A DNA stretch of 64,000 nucleotides from contig CM001633.1 of the NCBI GenBank assembly GCA_000309945.1, positions 1,572,723 to 1,636,722 on the forward strand, read 5' to 3'. Below the pieces are notes generated by a model. It saw only the letters and a list, made by a program, of their open reading frames with translations. It made no database searches and had not been told where the DNA came from. Shown here piece after piece: positions 1 to 8,234 of the stretch. The DNA comes from Leptolyngbyaceae cyanobacterium JSC-12. Lineage in GTDB: Bacteria; Cyanobacteriota; Cyanobacteriia; Leptolyngbyales; Leptolyngbyaceae. How positions within the stretch are numbered: position 1 is the first letter of the stretch; the number at the start of each line of letters is the position of its first letter. Both the position numbers and the translations under genes were made by a program.

Positions 1-243
1 AGCTTTTTGTTGTTTGACTAGTAGTTTCAGAGCGGCGATCGCGGATGAAATAGTCACAAGCCCCCCAAGGGCAGGTAACAACAACACTGTTTGGCGGATA
101 GTGCCACTTTCAAGGATCACCGGATTCACTTGGTGAAGAGTGTGCCAGATTCCAAAGCTAGAACCTGCTGCCGCGAGTCCGCCGACCAACGCGATCGCTC
201 CACCCGCCAGCCAATAGCGATTTGTTAACTGCTTCAACCGCAT
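1..243 (-). CDS. Partial membrane protein, N-terminal 81 residues (runs off left edge)
   Basis: An open frame begins with ATG at 243 and runs to the window edge without a stop, so only the N-terminus is visible. The translation begins MRLKQLTNRYWLAGG and has two hydrophobic stretches, roughly residues 11-32 and 50-75, separated by a short polar loop. This suggests an integral membrane protein. I see no clear Shine-Dalgarno sequence before the ATG. No family is recognised; codon use, including an internal GCGATCGC, fits the genome. Confidence 0.5.
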   Translation of the reverse strand, partial: MRLKQLTNRYWLAGGAIALVGGLAAAGSSFGIWHTLHQVNPVILESGTIRQTVLLLPALGGLVTISSAIAALKLLVKQQKA

Positions 244-422
244 AGCACACCAAGAAACCACACAATAGTTAAAGAAACTCCTTCAATTCAAACAGCTAAT
301 ACAACATGACCTACACCTCTAGGATGTAAGCTTTGCCTACCAAATGCTTCACCCACCCGGATGAGTGAGGTTGGTAGATACGGTCTCATCTCGTCCTTAA
401 GAGCTTTCCATTGAGAAAGTCT

Positions 423-627
423 CTAAGATGGGCTGGAAATCTCAGACTGATCGGTGCTGATGGAATCCGTAGATTTACTGAAAAATAGTTGACGCATCCA
501 CGCAGTCAAGATGTGAGACAACAACCCTAAGGGTCCGAAGAACAAACAGAATAACAGCGAGTGCACAGTCCAAATCCCTGTACGCTGACCTTCCCAATAA
601 ATCCAGCGCCCAACGAATAAATCCATT
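423..627 (-). pseudogene. ABA4-like (DUF4281) membrane protein gene, 3' fragment cut off by IS insertion
   Basis: This is the C-terminal part of a four-helix ABA4-like protein (DUF4281, the family of the plant neoxanthin-synthesis factor ABA4). It encodes MDLFVGRWIYWEGQRTG followed by a hydrophobic segment and a Ser-rich tail. The matching 5' part is at 2120-2394 on the same strand, on the far side of an insertion sequence. Joining the parts across one copy of the 6-bp target duplication restores an uninterrupted frame of 157 codons, with FLAMD running directly into LFVGRW. That is about the usual length of the cyanobacterial family. The fragment has no start signal of its own. The family call is from motif memory and needs a profile search. 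Confidence 0.72.
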
Positions 628-699
628 CACGACTTGGCAAGTTACCCAGAAAGGAAAAAGATACACGACTTGGCAAGTTACCCAGAAAGGAAAAAGATA
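628..699 (+). repeat. Tandem 36-bp duplication of the IS left end
   Basis: The 36 bases at 628-663 are repeated exactly at 664-699, and both start with the left inverted repeat CACGACTTGG. Copy B of the same IS has only one such unit at its left end (starting 3333), so the extra unit is a secondary event. It leaves two candidate transposase-binding ends on the left of copy A. Slippage or an aberrant transposition are both possible causes. Confidence 0.9.
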
Positions 700-736
700 A
701 GCAGAAAATGTAGGAGACGTTAGCCGTAGCCGTATC

Positions 737-2077
737 ATGCTGCCCTTTGTCGCTGTGCCATCGACGATTGCTCAAGAGTTTGGGAAATATCGAGACCTGT
801 TCTGCCGAGGCGCAGGCTTTGAGCAGGTGAGTCGCTATGTGACCGGATTGCTGTTGAGTGAGAACAAAACCTTGCAAGGGATTGCCGGACAATGGGTAGC
901 AGGTGGGGAGGTCGGCGGACGAAGAGCGATGCACGCAGCGGTGTTTGAGGCGGGCTGGAGGAGTTCAGAGTTAATGTCCCATCATCGTGCTGTGATAGCC
1001 AAAGAGCATCAGGGGCGAGGGCGAGAAGTCATCAGTCTGGATTGGACGCTCAGCCATCACGATTGGGGCAAGCAGATCTTTGGGGTGAAGCGATCCTATG
1101 ATTATGTGGAACATCGGATGAGTTGCTTTCAAACGGTGGTGACGGCGACGATTGCGAACCGCCACCTAATTGATGGGATTGACGTGGTGGTGCAGTTTCC
1201 AGATTTTTCAGTGGCAGAACGGGAGTATCTGAAGGTGACGGCAAAATCCCACTATGACGATTTAGACCAAGTGCGAGAACGACTGATTGAGATGTTGCAT
1301 TATCACAAGAATCGATTGGAGTATCGCAAACGCACCGAGATTGCCGTCGAGATTGTGCGCCAAGTGGAAGCGGAAGGACAATTTCCCACCGCCGATTATG
1401 CGTTTGACAATGGGGTGTTGACTGTTGAGTTAACCACCATGATTGAGTCCGCAGGAAAACACTGGGTGAGTGAAGTTGAAAGTTCTCGCAACATCTTGTG
1501 GAATGACCAATGGCAACGGGTAGATGCGATTGGTTTAGAACTCAGAATCCATCACCCAGAGAGCTTTCGCCCGATTCAAGTCACTTGCCGCAACGGCGAA
1601 ACGAAACCGATTTGGGCATTTACCAAAGTCGTGCGCCTCAAGAAGTTTGGACGCAAGCGATTGGTCATCGTCCACGAGCAAGCAGATTTACAAGACCCAC
1701 CTCGCTTCCTGCTCACCGATGCGTTGCATTGGGAAAGTGGGCGAGTCATGCAGACTTGGAGTTATCGATGGTCCTGCGAGGTCTTTCATGAGGTGAGCAA
1801 ACAGCACACCGGGCTAGAGTCGGCTCAGGTGCGGAACGAGGAAGCGGTCAACCGTCACTTCCGTCTTAGTTGCGTGGCGCAGTCGATTCTGCAACGGACT
1901 GCCTGTTCTGGCGCACAATCTGAACGATTTGAGTTTGCTCAAGGCAAGCAAACGGTGGGACAGAAGCTCTATACCCTCACTCGTCAAGCCTTTGATGATT
2001 TGCTGCAATTCATTGTGACGCGATGTTCTCACGGACATACAAATGAACAGATTTTACAAGCTCTCCTCCCCAGTTGA
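737..2077 (+). CDS. IS4/IS701-like transposase, copy A
   Basis: This 446-residue DDE transposase would catalyse excision and insertion of the surrounding IS element. Candidate catalytic positions are Asp102 in the motif EVISLDWTLSHHDWGK, Asp220 or Asp224 in ADYAFDNG, and Glu348 in YRWSCEVFHEVSKQHTGLE. The last resembles the Y-R-E-K signature of the IS4 superfamily. The gene occupies nearly the whole element, starting about 70 bases inside the core left end and ending 42 bases before the right end. It is full length and identical in translation to copy B, so nothing visible argues against activity. No strong ribosome-binding site precedes the ATG, which is common for IS genes. Confidence 0.85.
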   Translation: MLPFVAVPSTIAQEFGKYRDLFCRGAGFEQVSRYVTGLLLSENKTLQGIAGQWVAGGEVGGRRAMHAAVFEAGWRSSELMSHHRAVIAKEHQGRGREVISLDWTLSHHDWGKQIFGVKRSYDYVEHRMSCFQTVVTATIANRHLIDGIDVVVQFPDFSVAEREYLKVTAKSHYDDLDQVRERLIEMLHYHKNRLEYRKRTEIAVEIVRQVEAEGQFPTADYAFDNGVLTVELTTMIESAGKHWVSEVESSRNILWNDQWQRVDAIGLELRIHHPESFRPIQVTCRNGETKPIWAFTKVVRLKKFGRKRLVIVHEQADLQDPPRFLLTDALHWESGRVMQTWSYRWSCEVFHEVSKQHTGLESAQVRNEEAVNRHFRLSCVAQSILQRTACSGAQSERFEFAQGKQTVGQKLYTLTRQAFDDLLQFIVTRCSHGHTNEQILQALLPS

Positions 2078-2119
2078 TTGGCGATCGTTTTTTCTACTTC
2101 GGTAACTTGCCAAGTTGTG

Positions 2120-2394
2120 TCCATTGCCAAAAAATGAGTCCAGCCAACTGCCGCAGCCCGTTCATCTGCAAAAAATCGAGCAATATCTGCCAGTTTAGGA
2201 TTTGCTAATGTTTGAGCAGCTTCTGGTGTAATGCTGGTGCTCAAGAGGAAAAGATACAACCCTGCTAACACAACAAATGGGATGAGAGACTCCATAACTC
2301 GTTTTGTGATGCTCCAGTTGGGCAGAAAAATCATCAGAGTCCAAAATGGCAACACAAACAGGTTAGAGAAGTCGAAGAGTTGAGAAATGGGCAT
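2120..2394 (-). pseudogene. ABA4-like (DUF4281) membrane protein gene, 5' fragment
   Basis: This is the N-terminal part of the interrupted DUF4281 gene. It starts at an ATG at 2394 (MPISQLFDFSNLFVLPFW) and covers two hydrophobic helices and the motif DERAAAVGWTHFLAMD, where the IS begins. After the junction the frame runs into IS sequence and stops at 2029. The start was chosen because family members begin with a short leader just before a NLFVLPFW-like segment; longer in-frame starts up to 2526 lack that similarity. A truncated product with two helices could still be made but would lack the third and fourth segments. The 3' part lies at 423-627. Confidence 0.72.
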
Positions 2395-2569
2395 ACAGAA
2401 TTGGAATGAGGTAGAGAGAGTTATCTTACGGTGATTGTAAAAGATTGGGCGCAATCGTGCTCGATCCTGAAAACAGGAAGCGTCTGTCTTCACCGATTGA
2501 ATGTTACAAATTGAAGTGTGAAACACTCATTGCGGTCAGTAGAATAGTACAAAAAATCTATCTATTGTC

Positions 2570-3064
2570 ATGGTTCAATACACGCTTGCCCAAAGTCCAG
2601 AAACGATTTTTAATGTGCCAGGGAAAGATTCCGCTAAAGCTCGCGATCGCGCGATGGATCAGCTAGTGGAATTAATGGATGCTGGCAAGCTGCCTACTGA
2701 ATTAGTCGATGGATTTAGCCCCCAACAATTTATTGAAGTGAAAGAACCCACTCCCCTCAACACTAGCGTTGATGATGATGCAATTACCCAGGCTGTTCAA
2801 GTTTTAAGTCATCTGGCAACGTTGAAACTGAAGTTGCAAGAATCTCGCACGGAAGCATTAGCAGTGCGAACTAAGATTGATGTACTGTTTAGCGATGAGC
2901 CAGTGAGCGAAGAGGAGATTGCCGCCATAAAAGATGGCTTTAAAGTGCTAAAAAGCTACGCCCAAGCTAATCTGCGCTACAAAGAGGCACGTCTGCAAGC
3001 AGAACAGGCGCGGCAAGTGCTAGATCAAGCTCTGAATTCATCAGATGCTGACACGAAGAACTAA
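2570..3064 (+). CDS. Conserved hypothetical coiled-coil protein
   Basis: This is a soluble 164-residue protein with no signal peptide or membrane segment. The N-terminal half (1-60) is globular in character, with DRAMDQLVELMDAGKLPTEL. Residues 75-160 are strongly helical and charged (LSHLATLKLKLQESRTEALAVR and ARLQAEQARQVLDQAL), which suggests a coiled coil. I recall no named domain. It sits alone on the plus strand between the two IS copies, so recombination between them would delete it. A function cannot be assigned. Confidence 0.75.
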   Translation: MVQYTLAQSPETIFNVPGKDSAKARDRAMDQLVELMDAGKLPTELVDGFSPQQFIEVKEPTPLNTSVDDDAITQAVQVLSHLATLKLKLQESRTEALAVRTKIDVLFSDEPVSEEEIAAIKDGFKVLKSYAQANLRYKEARLQAEQARQVLDQALNSSDADTKN

Positions 3065-3103
3065 ATACTGGCAGGAAGAACTAAGTGGTTTAGTCGCGAT
3101 GGT

Positions 3104-3226
3104 TTAGTCGCGATCGCTGGGTGGAAATAGGTATTGTAGCGAAACTAAGCCCGTCAGAATCAAAGTCCCGACAACGATGATCGCGATCGGTGTTGGAAAG
3201 GTGACAAATAGTAGAGGAAAAGACAT
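3104..3226 (-). CDS. Putative 40-residue single-span membrane peptide
   Basis: A short frame from ATG 3226 to TAA 3104 encodes MSFPLLFVTFPTPIAIIVVG and then TLILTGLVSLQYLFPPSDRD. It has one long hydrophobic segment and a short charged C-terminus, like the low-molecular-mass thylakoid peptides of cyanobacteria. It matches none of the Psb, Psa or Pet peptides I can recall. There is no clear Shine-Dalgarno sequence, so it may be a chance frame. It lies between the hypothetical gene ending at 3064 and IS copy B. Confidence 0.35.
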   Translation of the reverse strand: MSFPLLFVTFPTPIAIIVVGTLILTGLVSLQYLFPPSDRD

Positions 3227-3332
3227 CGGGGGATTGCTGAAAACGCTTCTTTATTATTCATTTCACATTATCAAGCTGGTTTGACGGTCTTATGAATCCC
3301 CTGTTTCAGCACGTTGACATTCAGGTTAGGTA

Positions 3333-4788
3333 CACGACTTGGCAAGTTACCCAGAAAGGAAAAAGATAAGCAGAAAATGTAGGAGACGTTAGCCGTAGCC
3401 GTATCATGCTGCCCTTTGTCGCTGTGCCATCGACGATTGCTCAAGAGTTTGGGAAATATCGAGACCTGTTCTGCCGAGGCGCAGGCTTTGAGCAGGTGAG
3501 TCGCTATGTGACCGGATTGCTGTTGAGTGAGAACAAAACCTTGCAAGGGATTGCCGGACAATGGGTAGCAGGTGGGGAGGTCGGCGGACGAAGAGCGATG
3601 CACGCAGCGGTGTTTGAGGCGGGCTGGAGGAGTTCAGAGTTAATGTCCCATCATCGTGCTGTGATAGCCAAAGAGCATCAGGGGCGAGGGCGAGAAGTCA
3701 TCAGTCTGGATTGGACGCTCAGCCATCACGATTGGGGCAAGCAGATCTTTGGGGTGAAGCGATCCTATGATTATGTGGAACATCGGATGAGTTGCTTTCA
3801 AACGGTGGTGACGGCGACGATTGCGAACCGCCACCTAATTGATGGGATTGACGTGGTGGTGCAGTTTCCAGATTTTTCAGTGGCAGAACGGGAGTATCTG
3901 AAGGTGACGGCAAAATCCCACTATGACGATTTAGACCAAGTGCGAGAACGACTGATTGAGATGTTGCATTATCACAAGAATCGATTGGAGTATCGCAAAC
4001 GCACCGAGATTGCCGTCGAGATTGTGCGCCAAGTGGAAGCGGAAGGACAATTTCCCACCGCCGATTATGCGTTTGACAATGGGGTGTTGACTGTTGAGTT
4101 AACCACCATGATTGAGTCCGCAGGAAAACACTGGGTGAGTGAAGTTGAAAGTTCTCGCAACATCTTGTGGAATGACCAATGGCAACGGGTAGATGCGATT
4201 GGTTTAGAACTCAGAATCCATCACCCAGAGAGCTTTCGCCCGATTCAAGTCACTTGCCGCAACGGCGAAACGAAACCGATTTGGGCATTTACCAAAGTCG
4301 TGCGCCTCAAGAAGTTTGGACGCAAGCGATTGGTCATCGTCCACGAGCAAGCAGATTTACAAGACCCACCTCGCTTCCTGCTCACCGATGCGTTGCATTG
4401 GGAAAGTGGGCGAGTCATGCAGACTTGGAGTTATCGATGGTCCTGCGAGGTCTTTCATGAGGTGAGCAAACAGCACACCGGGCTAGAGTCGGCTCAGGTG
4501 CGGAACGAGGAAGCGGTCAACCGTCACTTCCGTCTTAGTTGCGTGGCGCAGTCGATTCTGCAACGGACTGCCTGTTCTGGCGCACAATCTGAACGATTTG
4601 AGTTTGCTCAAGGCAAGCAAACGGTGGGACAGAAGCTCTATACCCTCACTCGTCAAGCCTTTGATGATTTGCTGCAATTCATTGTGACGCGATGTTCTCA
4701 CGGACATACAAATGAACAGATTTTACAAGCTCTCCTCCCCAGTTGATTGGCGATCGTTTTTTCTACTTCGGTAACTTGCCAAGTTGTG
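3333..4788 (+). mobile_element. IS element copy B (same IS as copy A)
   Basis: This is a 1456-bp copy with the same inverted repeats (CACGACTTGGCAAGTTACC on the left, one mismatch on the right). It is flanked by a 7-bp direct repeat TTAGGTA at 3326-3332 and 4789-4795. As far as I can compare, it is identical to the core of copy A at a constant offset of 2669 bases. It lies in the intergenic space downstream of the GTPase gene ending at 4802 and breaks no visible gene. Because each copy has its own target duplication, the two insertions were independent and do not form a composite transposon. Confidence 0.88.
3406..4746 (+). CDS. IS4/IS701-like transposase, copy B
   Basis: The 446-residue product is identical in translation to the gene at 737-2077, with the same candidate DDE residues (Asp102, Asp220/224, Glu348). 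It is full length with no frameshift. Sequence identity between the two copies implies very recent movement or gene conversion, and either copy could supply transposase for the other. Confidence 0.85.
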   Translation: MLPFVAVPSTIAQEFGKYRDLFCRGAGFEQVSRYVTGLLLSENKTLQGIAGQWVAGGEVGGRRAMHAAVFEAGWRSSELMSHHRAVIAKEHQGRGREVISLDWTLSHHDWGKQIFGVKRSYDYVEHRMSCFQTVVTATIANRHLIDGIDVVVQFPDFSVAEREYLKVTAKSHYDDLDQVRERLIEMLHYHKNRLEYRKRTEIAVEIVRQVEAEGQFPTADYAFDNGVLTVELTTMIESAGKHWVSEVESSRNILWNDQWQRVDAIGLELRIHHPESFRPIQVTCRNGETKPIWAFTKVVRLKKFGRKRLVIVHEQADLQDPPRFLLTDALHWESGRVMQTWSYRWSCEVFHEVSKQHTGLESAQVRNEEAVNRHFRLSCVAQSILQRTACSGAQSERFEFAQGKQTVGQKLYTLTRQAFDDLLQFIVTRCSHGHTNEQILQALLPS

Positions 4789-4801
4789 TTAGGTATTCAG
4801 G

Positions 4802-6235
4802 TTACGGGGAAAGTCCTAACTGGTCTGTTAGTTCCTGCCGGATGCGATACAAGATAGTAGAGCTATCCAGATGCTTGAGAATATCTTGAATCACGGTATT
4901 GGCTCCCTGCGGTCCCCAACTACAGCCATTTTCTAGATAAACCTGAACTGCACGACCCACAGAATATGCCCCCAATCCTGCAAAACTTGCCTGGGCGATC
5001 GCAGTTCCTGCATAGGCGGTCAAGCTACTAGCAGCATCGACACCAGAAGCTGCTGCTGCCGCACTTTTTCCAAGCCCCAGGATGATTCCGCTACCAATTT
5101 CAGTGAGTAATAAACTGCCAGAACTTAGCAGAATGGTTTTCCAGAGTTTGGCGGCTTCATGCCCAGTAACGGGTAAGCCGTACAACTCTGACAGTGCTCG
5201 AATCATTGCTAAATCTGACACTGTGCCACCTACCAGATCCAGCACTGCCACTGGGTTAAGTGCGATCGCGATCGCCTTATAGCGGACAAACTTCCAAATG
5301 AGTGCATCTGCCTCAGACTCGTGCACTTCCAAAATTTTGCTAGCCAGGCGCGATTCGGCTTCTCGCACTTGCATCAGTGCATTCAACGCCATCAGGGTGC
5401 GACCTTCTTGCCCCAAGATCTCCAGAATCTTTCCTTTCAAACTATCGACTTGGGGGGGTGGCGTTTCCCATTCGTAGGCTATTTGCCCATCCAGTTGTTC
5501 TACTCGCACTTGTATGGGAGCAGGCTCCGCCGCAATCAGCACAATCTCATTGGTAGAAAGCAATCGTTGCAACGGGCGGCTGTCTGCACTGGCAGTTGCA
5601 AGGCGTTGCAAGCTCTGGTAAATCGCCTGCCGACTTTGTTCAGGATACAAATCAACTTTGTTAAACACCAGCAGCAGAGGTTTTTGTGCCTGCCGCAGTT
5701 CACACAATGCCTGATACTCGGTGCGAGTAATATCCCCCGCTACCACGAAAAGAATTAAGTCTGATCGCTGTGCGATCGCCTGCGCCATTTCTGCCCGTGT
5801 TTGCCCATCAATCTCATCCAATCCAGGAGTATCAATGAGTTCAATTTGTAGATCATGTGTTTGCCGACTATCTTTGCCGTAGGGGAACCACACTACTGCT
5901 TGCGGAGTTAGCGTCACTCCATTTAGTGGCCCTGTAGGTAACACCTTTTGCCCTAACAACGCATTCAAAACAGCAGATTTACCTCGACTCACTAACCCAA
6001 ATACTGCCACTCGTGCCACATTATTTTCCAGTTTGTTGAGTGTGATAGAGAGTTGATCCATGTCTGCCCTGAGTATCTTTTGGGTTGATGCGGCGGGTGG
6101 ATGGTTTCTAGCAGCCCGAAAGTAAGCTGTATAGCGGTTCAATGTTTGCCGCAAAATCGCACGTGCCCGCTGCAAGTAAACCGTTTGTGGCTCAACCGGG
6201 ATGAAACTGGACTGGGAGGAAATGGGCTGGGTCAC
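4802..6235 (-). CDS. Membrane-associated GTPase with C-terminal DUF697-like region (gene 1 of pair)
   Basis: This 477-residue P-loop GTPase has the Era/TrmE/dynamin-like set of motifs. G1 is GLVSRGKSAVLNALLG (about residues 81-96), G3 is DTPGLDE (about 135) and G4 is FNKVDL (about 190). The C-terminal third carries hydrophobic helices (AIALNPVAVLDLVGGTVSDL and an Ala/Gly-rich span), as in DUF697-type GTPases that dock on membranes. It starts 39 bases after a second GTPase gene on the same strand (6275-7879), so the two are probably co-transcribed with this one second. The pair may form a heteromeric membrane-remodelling or trafficking device, but that is inference. IS copy B sits just beyond its 3' end. 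Confidence 0.85.
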   Translation of the reverse strand: MTQPISSQSSFIPVEPQTVYLQRARAILRQTLNRYTAYFRAARNHPPAASTQKILRADMDQLSITLNKLENNVARVAVFGLVSRGKSAVLNALLGQKVLPTGPLNGVTLTPQAVVWFPYGKDSRQTHDLQIELIDTPGLDEIDGQTRAEMAQAIAQRSDLILFVVAGDITRTEYQALCELRQAQKPLLLVFNKVDLYPEQSRQAIYQSLQRLATASADSRPLQRLLSTNEIVLIAAEPAPIQVRVEQLDGQIAYEWETPPPQVDSLKGKILEILGQEGRTLMALNALMQVREAESRLASKILEVHESEADALIWKFVRYKAIAIALNPVAVLDLVGGTVSDLAMIRALSELYGLPVTGHEAAKLWKTILLSSGSLLLTEIGSGIILGLGKSAAAAASGVDAASSLTAYAGTAIAQASFAGLGAYSVGRAVQVYLENGCSWGPQGANTVIQDILKHLDSSTILYRIRQELTDQLGLSP

Positions 6236-6274
6236 TGTAAACCATGAAGCAACATCAGGGACTCTCCTACCCTA

Positions 6275-7879
6275 TCATTCCGGTTTGGCTGGTAGCGGTT
6301 CGGCGATCGCGACTTCTGGCAATTTCAGGGGAATGGGGGATAGGGGTTGGGAGTTGGGGGTTGGGGAAGAGGAGGAAGGTGAGGAAGATGCAGTGGGAGT
6401 GGGAGTGGGAGTGGGTTTAGGGGTGAGGCGATCAAGGACTTGCCTGGTGAGGGTTTGAAAGATAGTTTGTTGTTGATCTTGTTGAAAAACTTTTGGCAAA
6501 ATCTGCCCCAAACGCTCGATTGCTAATGGTTTGGCATCTGCCATCGTGAGGTTAGGTTCTTGCGTATGGAAATACTCGATGAGGGTCAGTCCGGCAAGGC
6601 GGGTGAGGTAAGCTGCGCTGACTGCCTGAATGCAGCCCCCAGCAATATAAGTGATGGCGTTGGTTTTGAGCAGGCTGGCGATCGCCCGGGTCGAGAGTTC
6701 TACTAATCCCAGTTTAAGAATTAAGCTGCCCAGTGCCGTTACCACTTTTTGCGCCTGATCGACCGAGAAGGATTGTTGGTAAATCTTGCCTAGATCCAGA
6801 ATCATTTGGACATTGATGGCAGCGGTTGCCAGCACATCTAACGACGGGAGGGGGCTGGCGAAAGCGGTTCCAGCAGCAATCCACTGAAATTGCTCCACAA
6901 TTGGCAAGGCACGAGTCCGGCGTAAGTCATTCAAAACTGAAGCAGCCTGAGCTTTGACGGCTTGGGCACTGCCGAGGGAACTGGCCAGAACGAGTTGGCG
7001 GCTTTCAGTCTGCAAAATCGCTGTCAGGCGTTGGGTCAGGGGGGTGATATTGGGGGGTTGTTCTTCCAGCCATTCGCGTAGAGATCCGTCCGGTTGATGT
7101 TGTCGCACTTTGAGCGGTCGAGGGTCGGTGGCGATCGCAACCACATCCGCCGCCGGGAAAAAACTGCGTCCCCATGTTTGCAGTCGTGCCAGAAGGGTTT
7201 GTTGTTCATCAGGCAGGTATTGGTCTTGCTTGTTGAACACTAGAAGGGTGCGTTTGCGAGTGGCTAATTGCTTTAGGGTTTGCAGGTCCGATTCAGTTAG
7301 GTCACCTGTAACCAAAAACAGCACCAGATCGGCTGTCATGGATTGTTGCAGCGCGATCGCATCTGCTGATAACTCTGCCTCCGTGTTCAATGAAAAACTG
7401 GGGGCTTCTAACAACGTGACAGGCTTGGGAAAGTTCACCTGCCAGGATTCTTGCAAACGCTGAATCAGGCTTGTTTTACCGGACCCTTTTGCGCCCATTA
7501 CTAAAAGCCGCACTGCTTCCCGATCTAGCTCAGTCGCAATTTGGTTCACCTGGGATTGAAATAGCAATACCTGGGGCTGCATCCCTGCGACATGAGCATC
7601 AGATTCTTCCACTTCCGCCTGGAGTCGTCCAATCACCTGTTCTGCTTCTGCCAGAGTTTGTTTCACCAGAGTAGAGTCAACATACGCTGGCAGGGTGGAA
7701 TTACTCTGGCGCTGTTTTGGCGACTTCTGTACCCACCAAACTCCAGCACTCACTGCCAGCACCAACAGAGCATACACACCCCATTCACCGATAGTCTGGT
7801 TGATTAGTTCAATTAGCCCAATAGCGATCGCTAGTGTGACACTTCCGACTACGAGAGGACGTTGCAATTTATCAACCAT
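6275..7879 (-). CDS. Membrane-anchored GTPase with DUF697-like region (gene 2 of pair)
   Basis: The 534-residue product has two N-terminal membrane spans (residues about 8-25 and 32-50), then a P-loop domain with G1 MGAKGSGKTSLIQRL (about 128) and G4 FNKQDQYLP (about 213). The G3 Asp-x-x-Gly motif is not obvious: the corresponding region reads LLEAPSF, so nucleotide hydrolysis may be altered. A hydrophobic helical region (about 330-440) resembles the DUF697 part of its neighbour. The C-terminus (about 488-534) is a low-complexity Pro/Thr/Ser tail encoded by DNA of intergenic-repeat type. It is the promoter-proximal gene of the two-gene unit. Confidence 0.82.
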   Translation of the reverse strand: MVDKLQRPLVVGSVTLAIAIGLIELINQTIGEWGVYALLVLAVSAGVWWVQKSPKQRQSNSTLPAYVDSTLVKQTLAEAEQVIGRLQAEVEESDAHVAGMQPQVLLFQSQVNQIATELDREAVRLLVMGAKGSGKTSLIQRLQESWQVNFPKPVTLLEAPSFSLNTEAELSADAIALQQSMTADLVLFLVTGDLTESDLQTLKQLATRKRTLLVFNKQDQYLPDEQQTLLARLQTWGRSFFPAADVVAIATDPRPLKVRQHQPDGSLREWLEEQPPNITPLTQRLTAILQTESRQLVLASSLGSAQAVKAQAASVLNDLRRTRALPIVEQFQWIAAGTAFASPLPSLDVLATAAINVQMILDLGKIYQQSFSVDQAQKVVTALGSLILKLGLVELSTRAIASLLKTNAITYIAGGCIQAVSAAYLTRLAGLTLIEYFHTQEPNLTMADAKPLAIERLGQILPKVFQQDQQQTIFQTLTRQVLDRLTPKPTPTPTPTASSSPSSSSPTPNSQPLSPIPLKLPEVAIAEPLPAKPE

Positions 7880-7989
7880 AGTAGGCAGAGAAAGAGGTTC
7901 GGTGAAGGCATCCCCATTCTACCTGGGGGATTGACTCTATAGGGGGGTAATTGCATCGTTCCCATAGCGCGGCTTTCACTATAAAACAC

Positions 7990-8026
7990 TATAAAAAATG
8001 AAGCTCCACCTGAGCGGTAGAACTTC
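7990..8026 (-). terminator. Rho-independent terminator after tRNA-fMet
   Basis: On the minus strand the sequence forms an 11-bp stem (GAAGTTCTACC paired with GGTGGAGCTTC, two G-U pairs) with a 5-nt loop GCTCA, followed by ATTTTTTAT. It lies about 50 bases downstream of the tRNA-fMet 3' end and fits intrinsic termination of that transcript. Confidence 0.7.
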
Positions 8027-8038
8027 ACTCTCTTACCT

Positions 8039-8072
8039 GTGTTTTTACCTGTATTGTGTTTTTACCTGTATT
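8039..8072 (+). repeat. Two tandem 17-bp repeats beside tRNA-fMet
   Basis: The 17-mer GTGTTTTTACCTGTATT occurs at 8039-8055 and again at 8056-8072, directly next to the 3' end of the tRNA gene and before its terminator. No function is apparent; it looks like a slippage product. Confidence 0.85.
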
Positions 8073-8076
8073 TAAG

Positions 8077-8153
<77 letters not shown>

Positions 8154-8234
8154 GCAGCTTATCCAGTATAACGACAAACTGTAAAATGCCGCAAATAATT
8201 TTTCGCGTGTTAGAACAAGTTCAGGTTTAGGCGT

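Larger units (their letters stand above)
628..2119 (+). mobile_element. IS element copy A (IS4/IS701-like DDE transposase), inserted in the ABA4-like gene
   Basis: The element carries one transposase gene and has 19-bp terminal inverted repeats. The left end is CACGACTTGGCAAGTTACC; the right end reads the same on the other strand with one mismatch. It is flanked by a 6-bp direct repeat TCCATT at 622-627 and 2120-2125. The core 664-2119 is 1456 bp and appears identical to copy B at 3333-4788. Copy A is longer because its first 36 bases, including the inverted repeat, are present twice. Insertion split a minus-strand DUF4281 gene. The family is inferred from the transposase; target duplications of 6-7 bp do not match the 4-bp rule I recall for IS701, so the exact group stays open. 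Confidence 0.88.

Noticed and set aside
971-2038. Several short frames on both strands inside the IS copies
   Set aside because: They are antisense or shifted readings of the transposase gene, repeat identically in both copies, and show no family similarity.
628-4788. Composite transposon formed by the two IS copies
   Set aside because: Each copy has its own matching target duplication (TCCATT and TTAGGTA), so they inserted separately; the DNA between them is resident sequence including part of the split gene.
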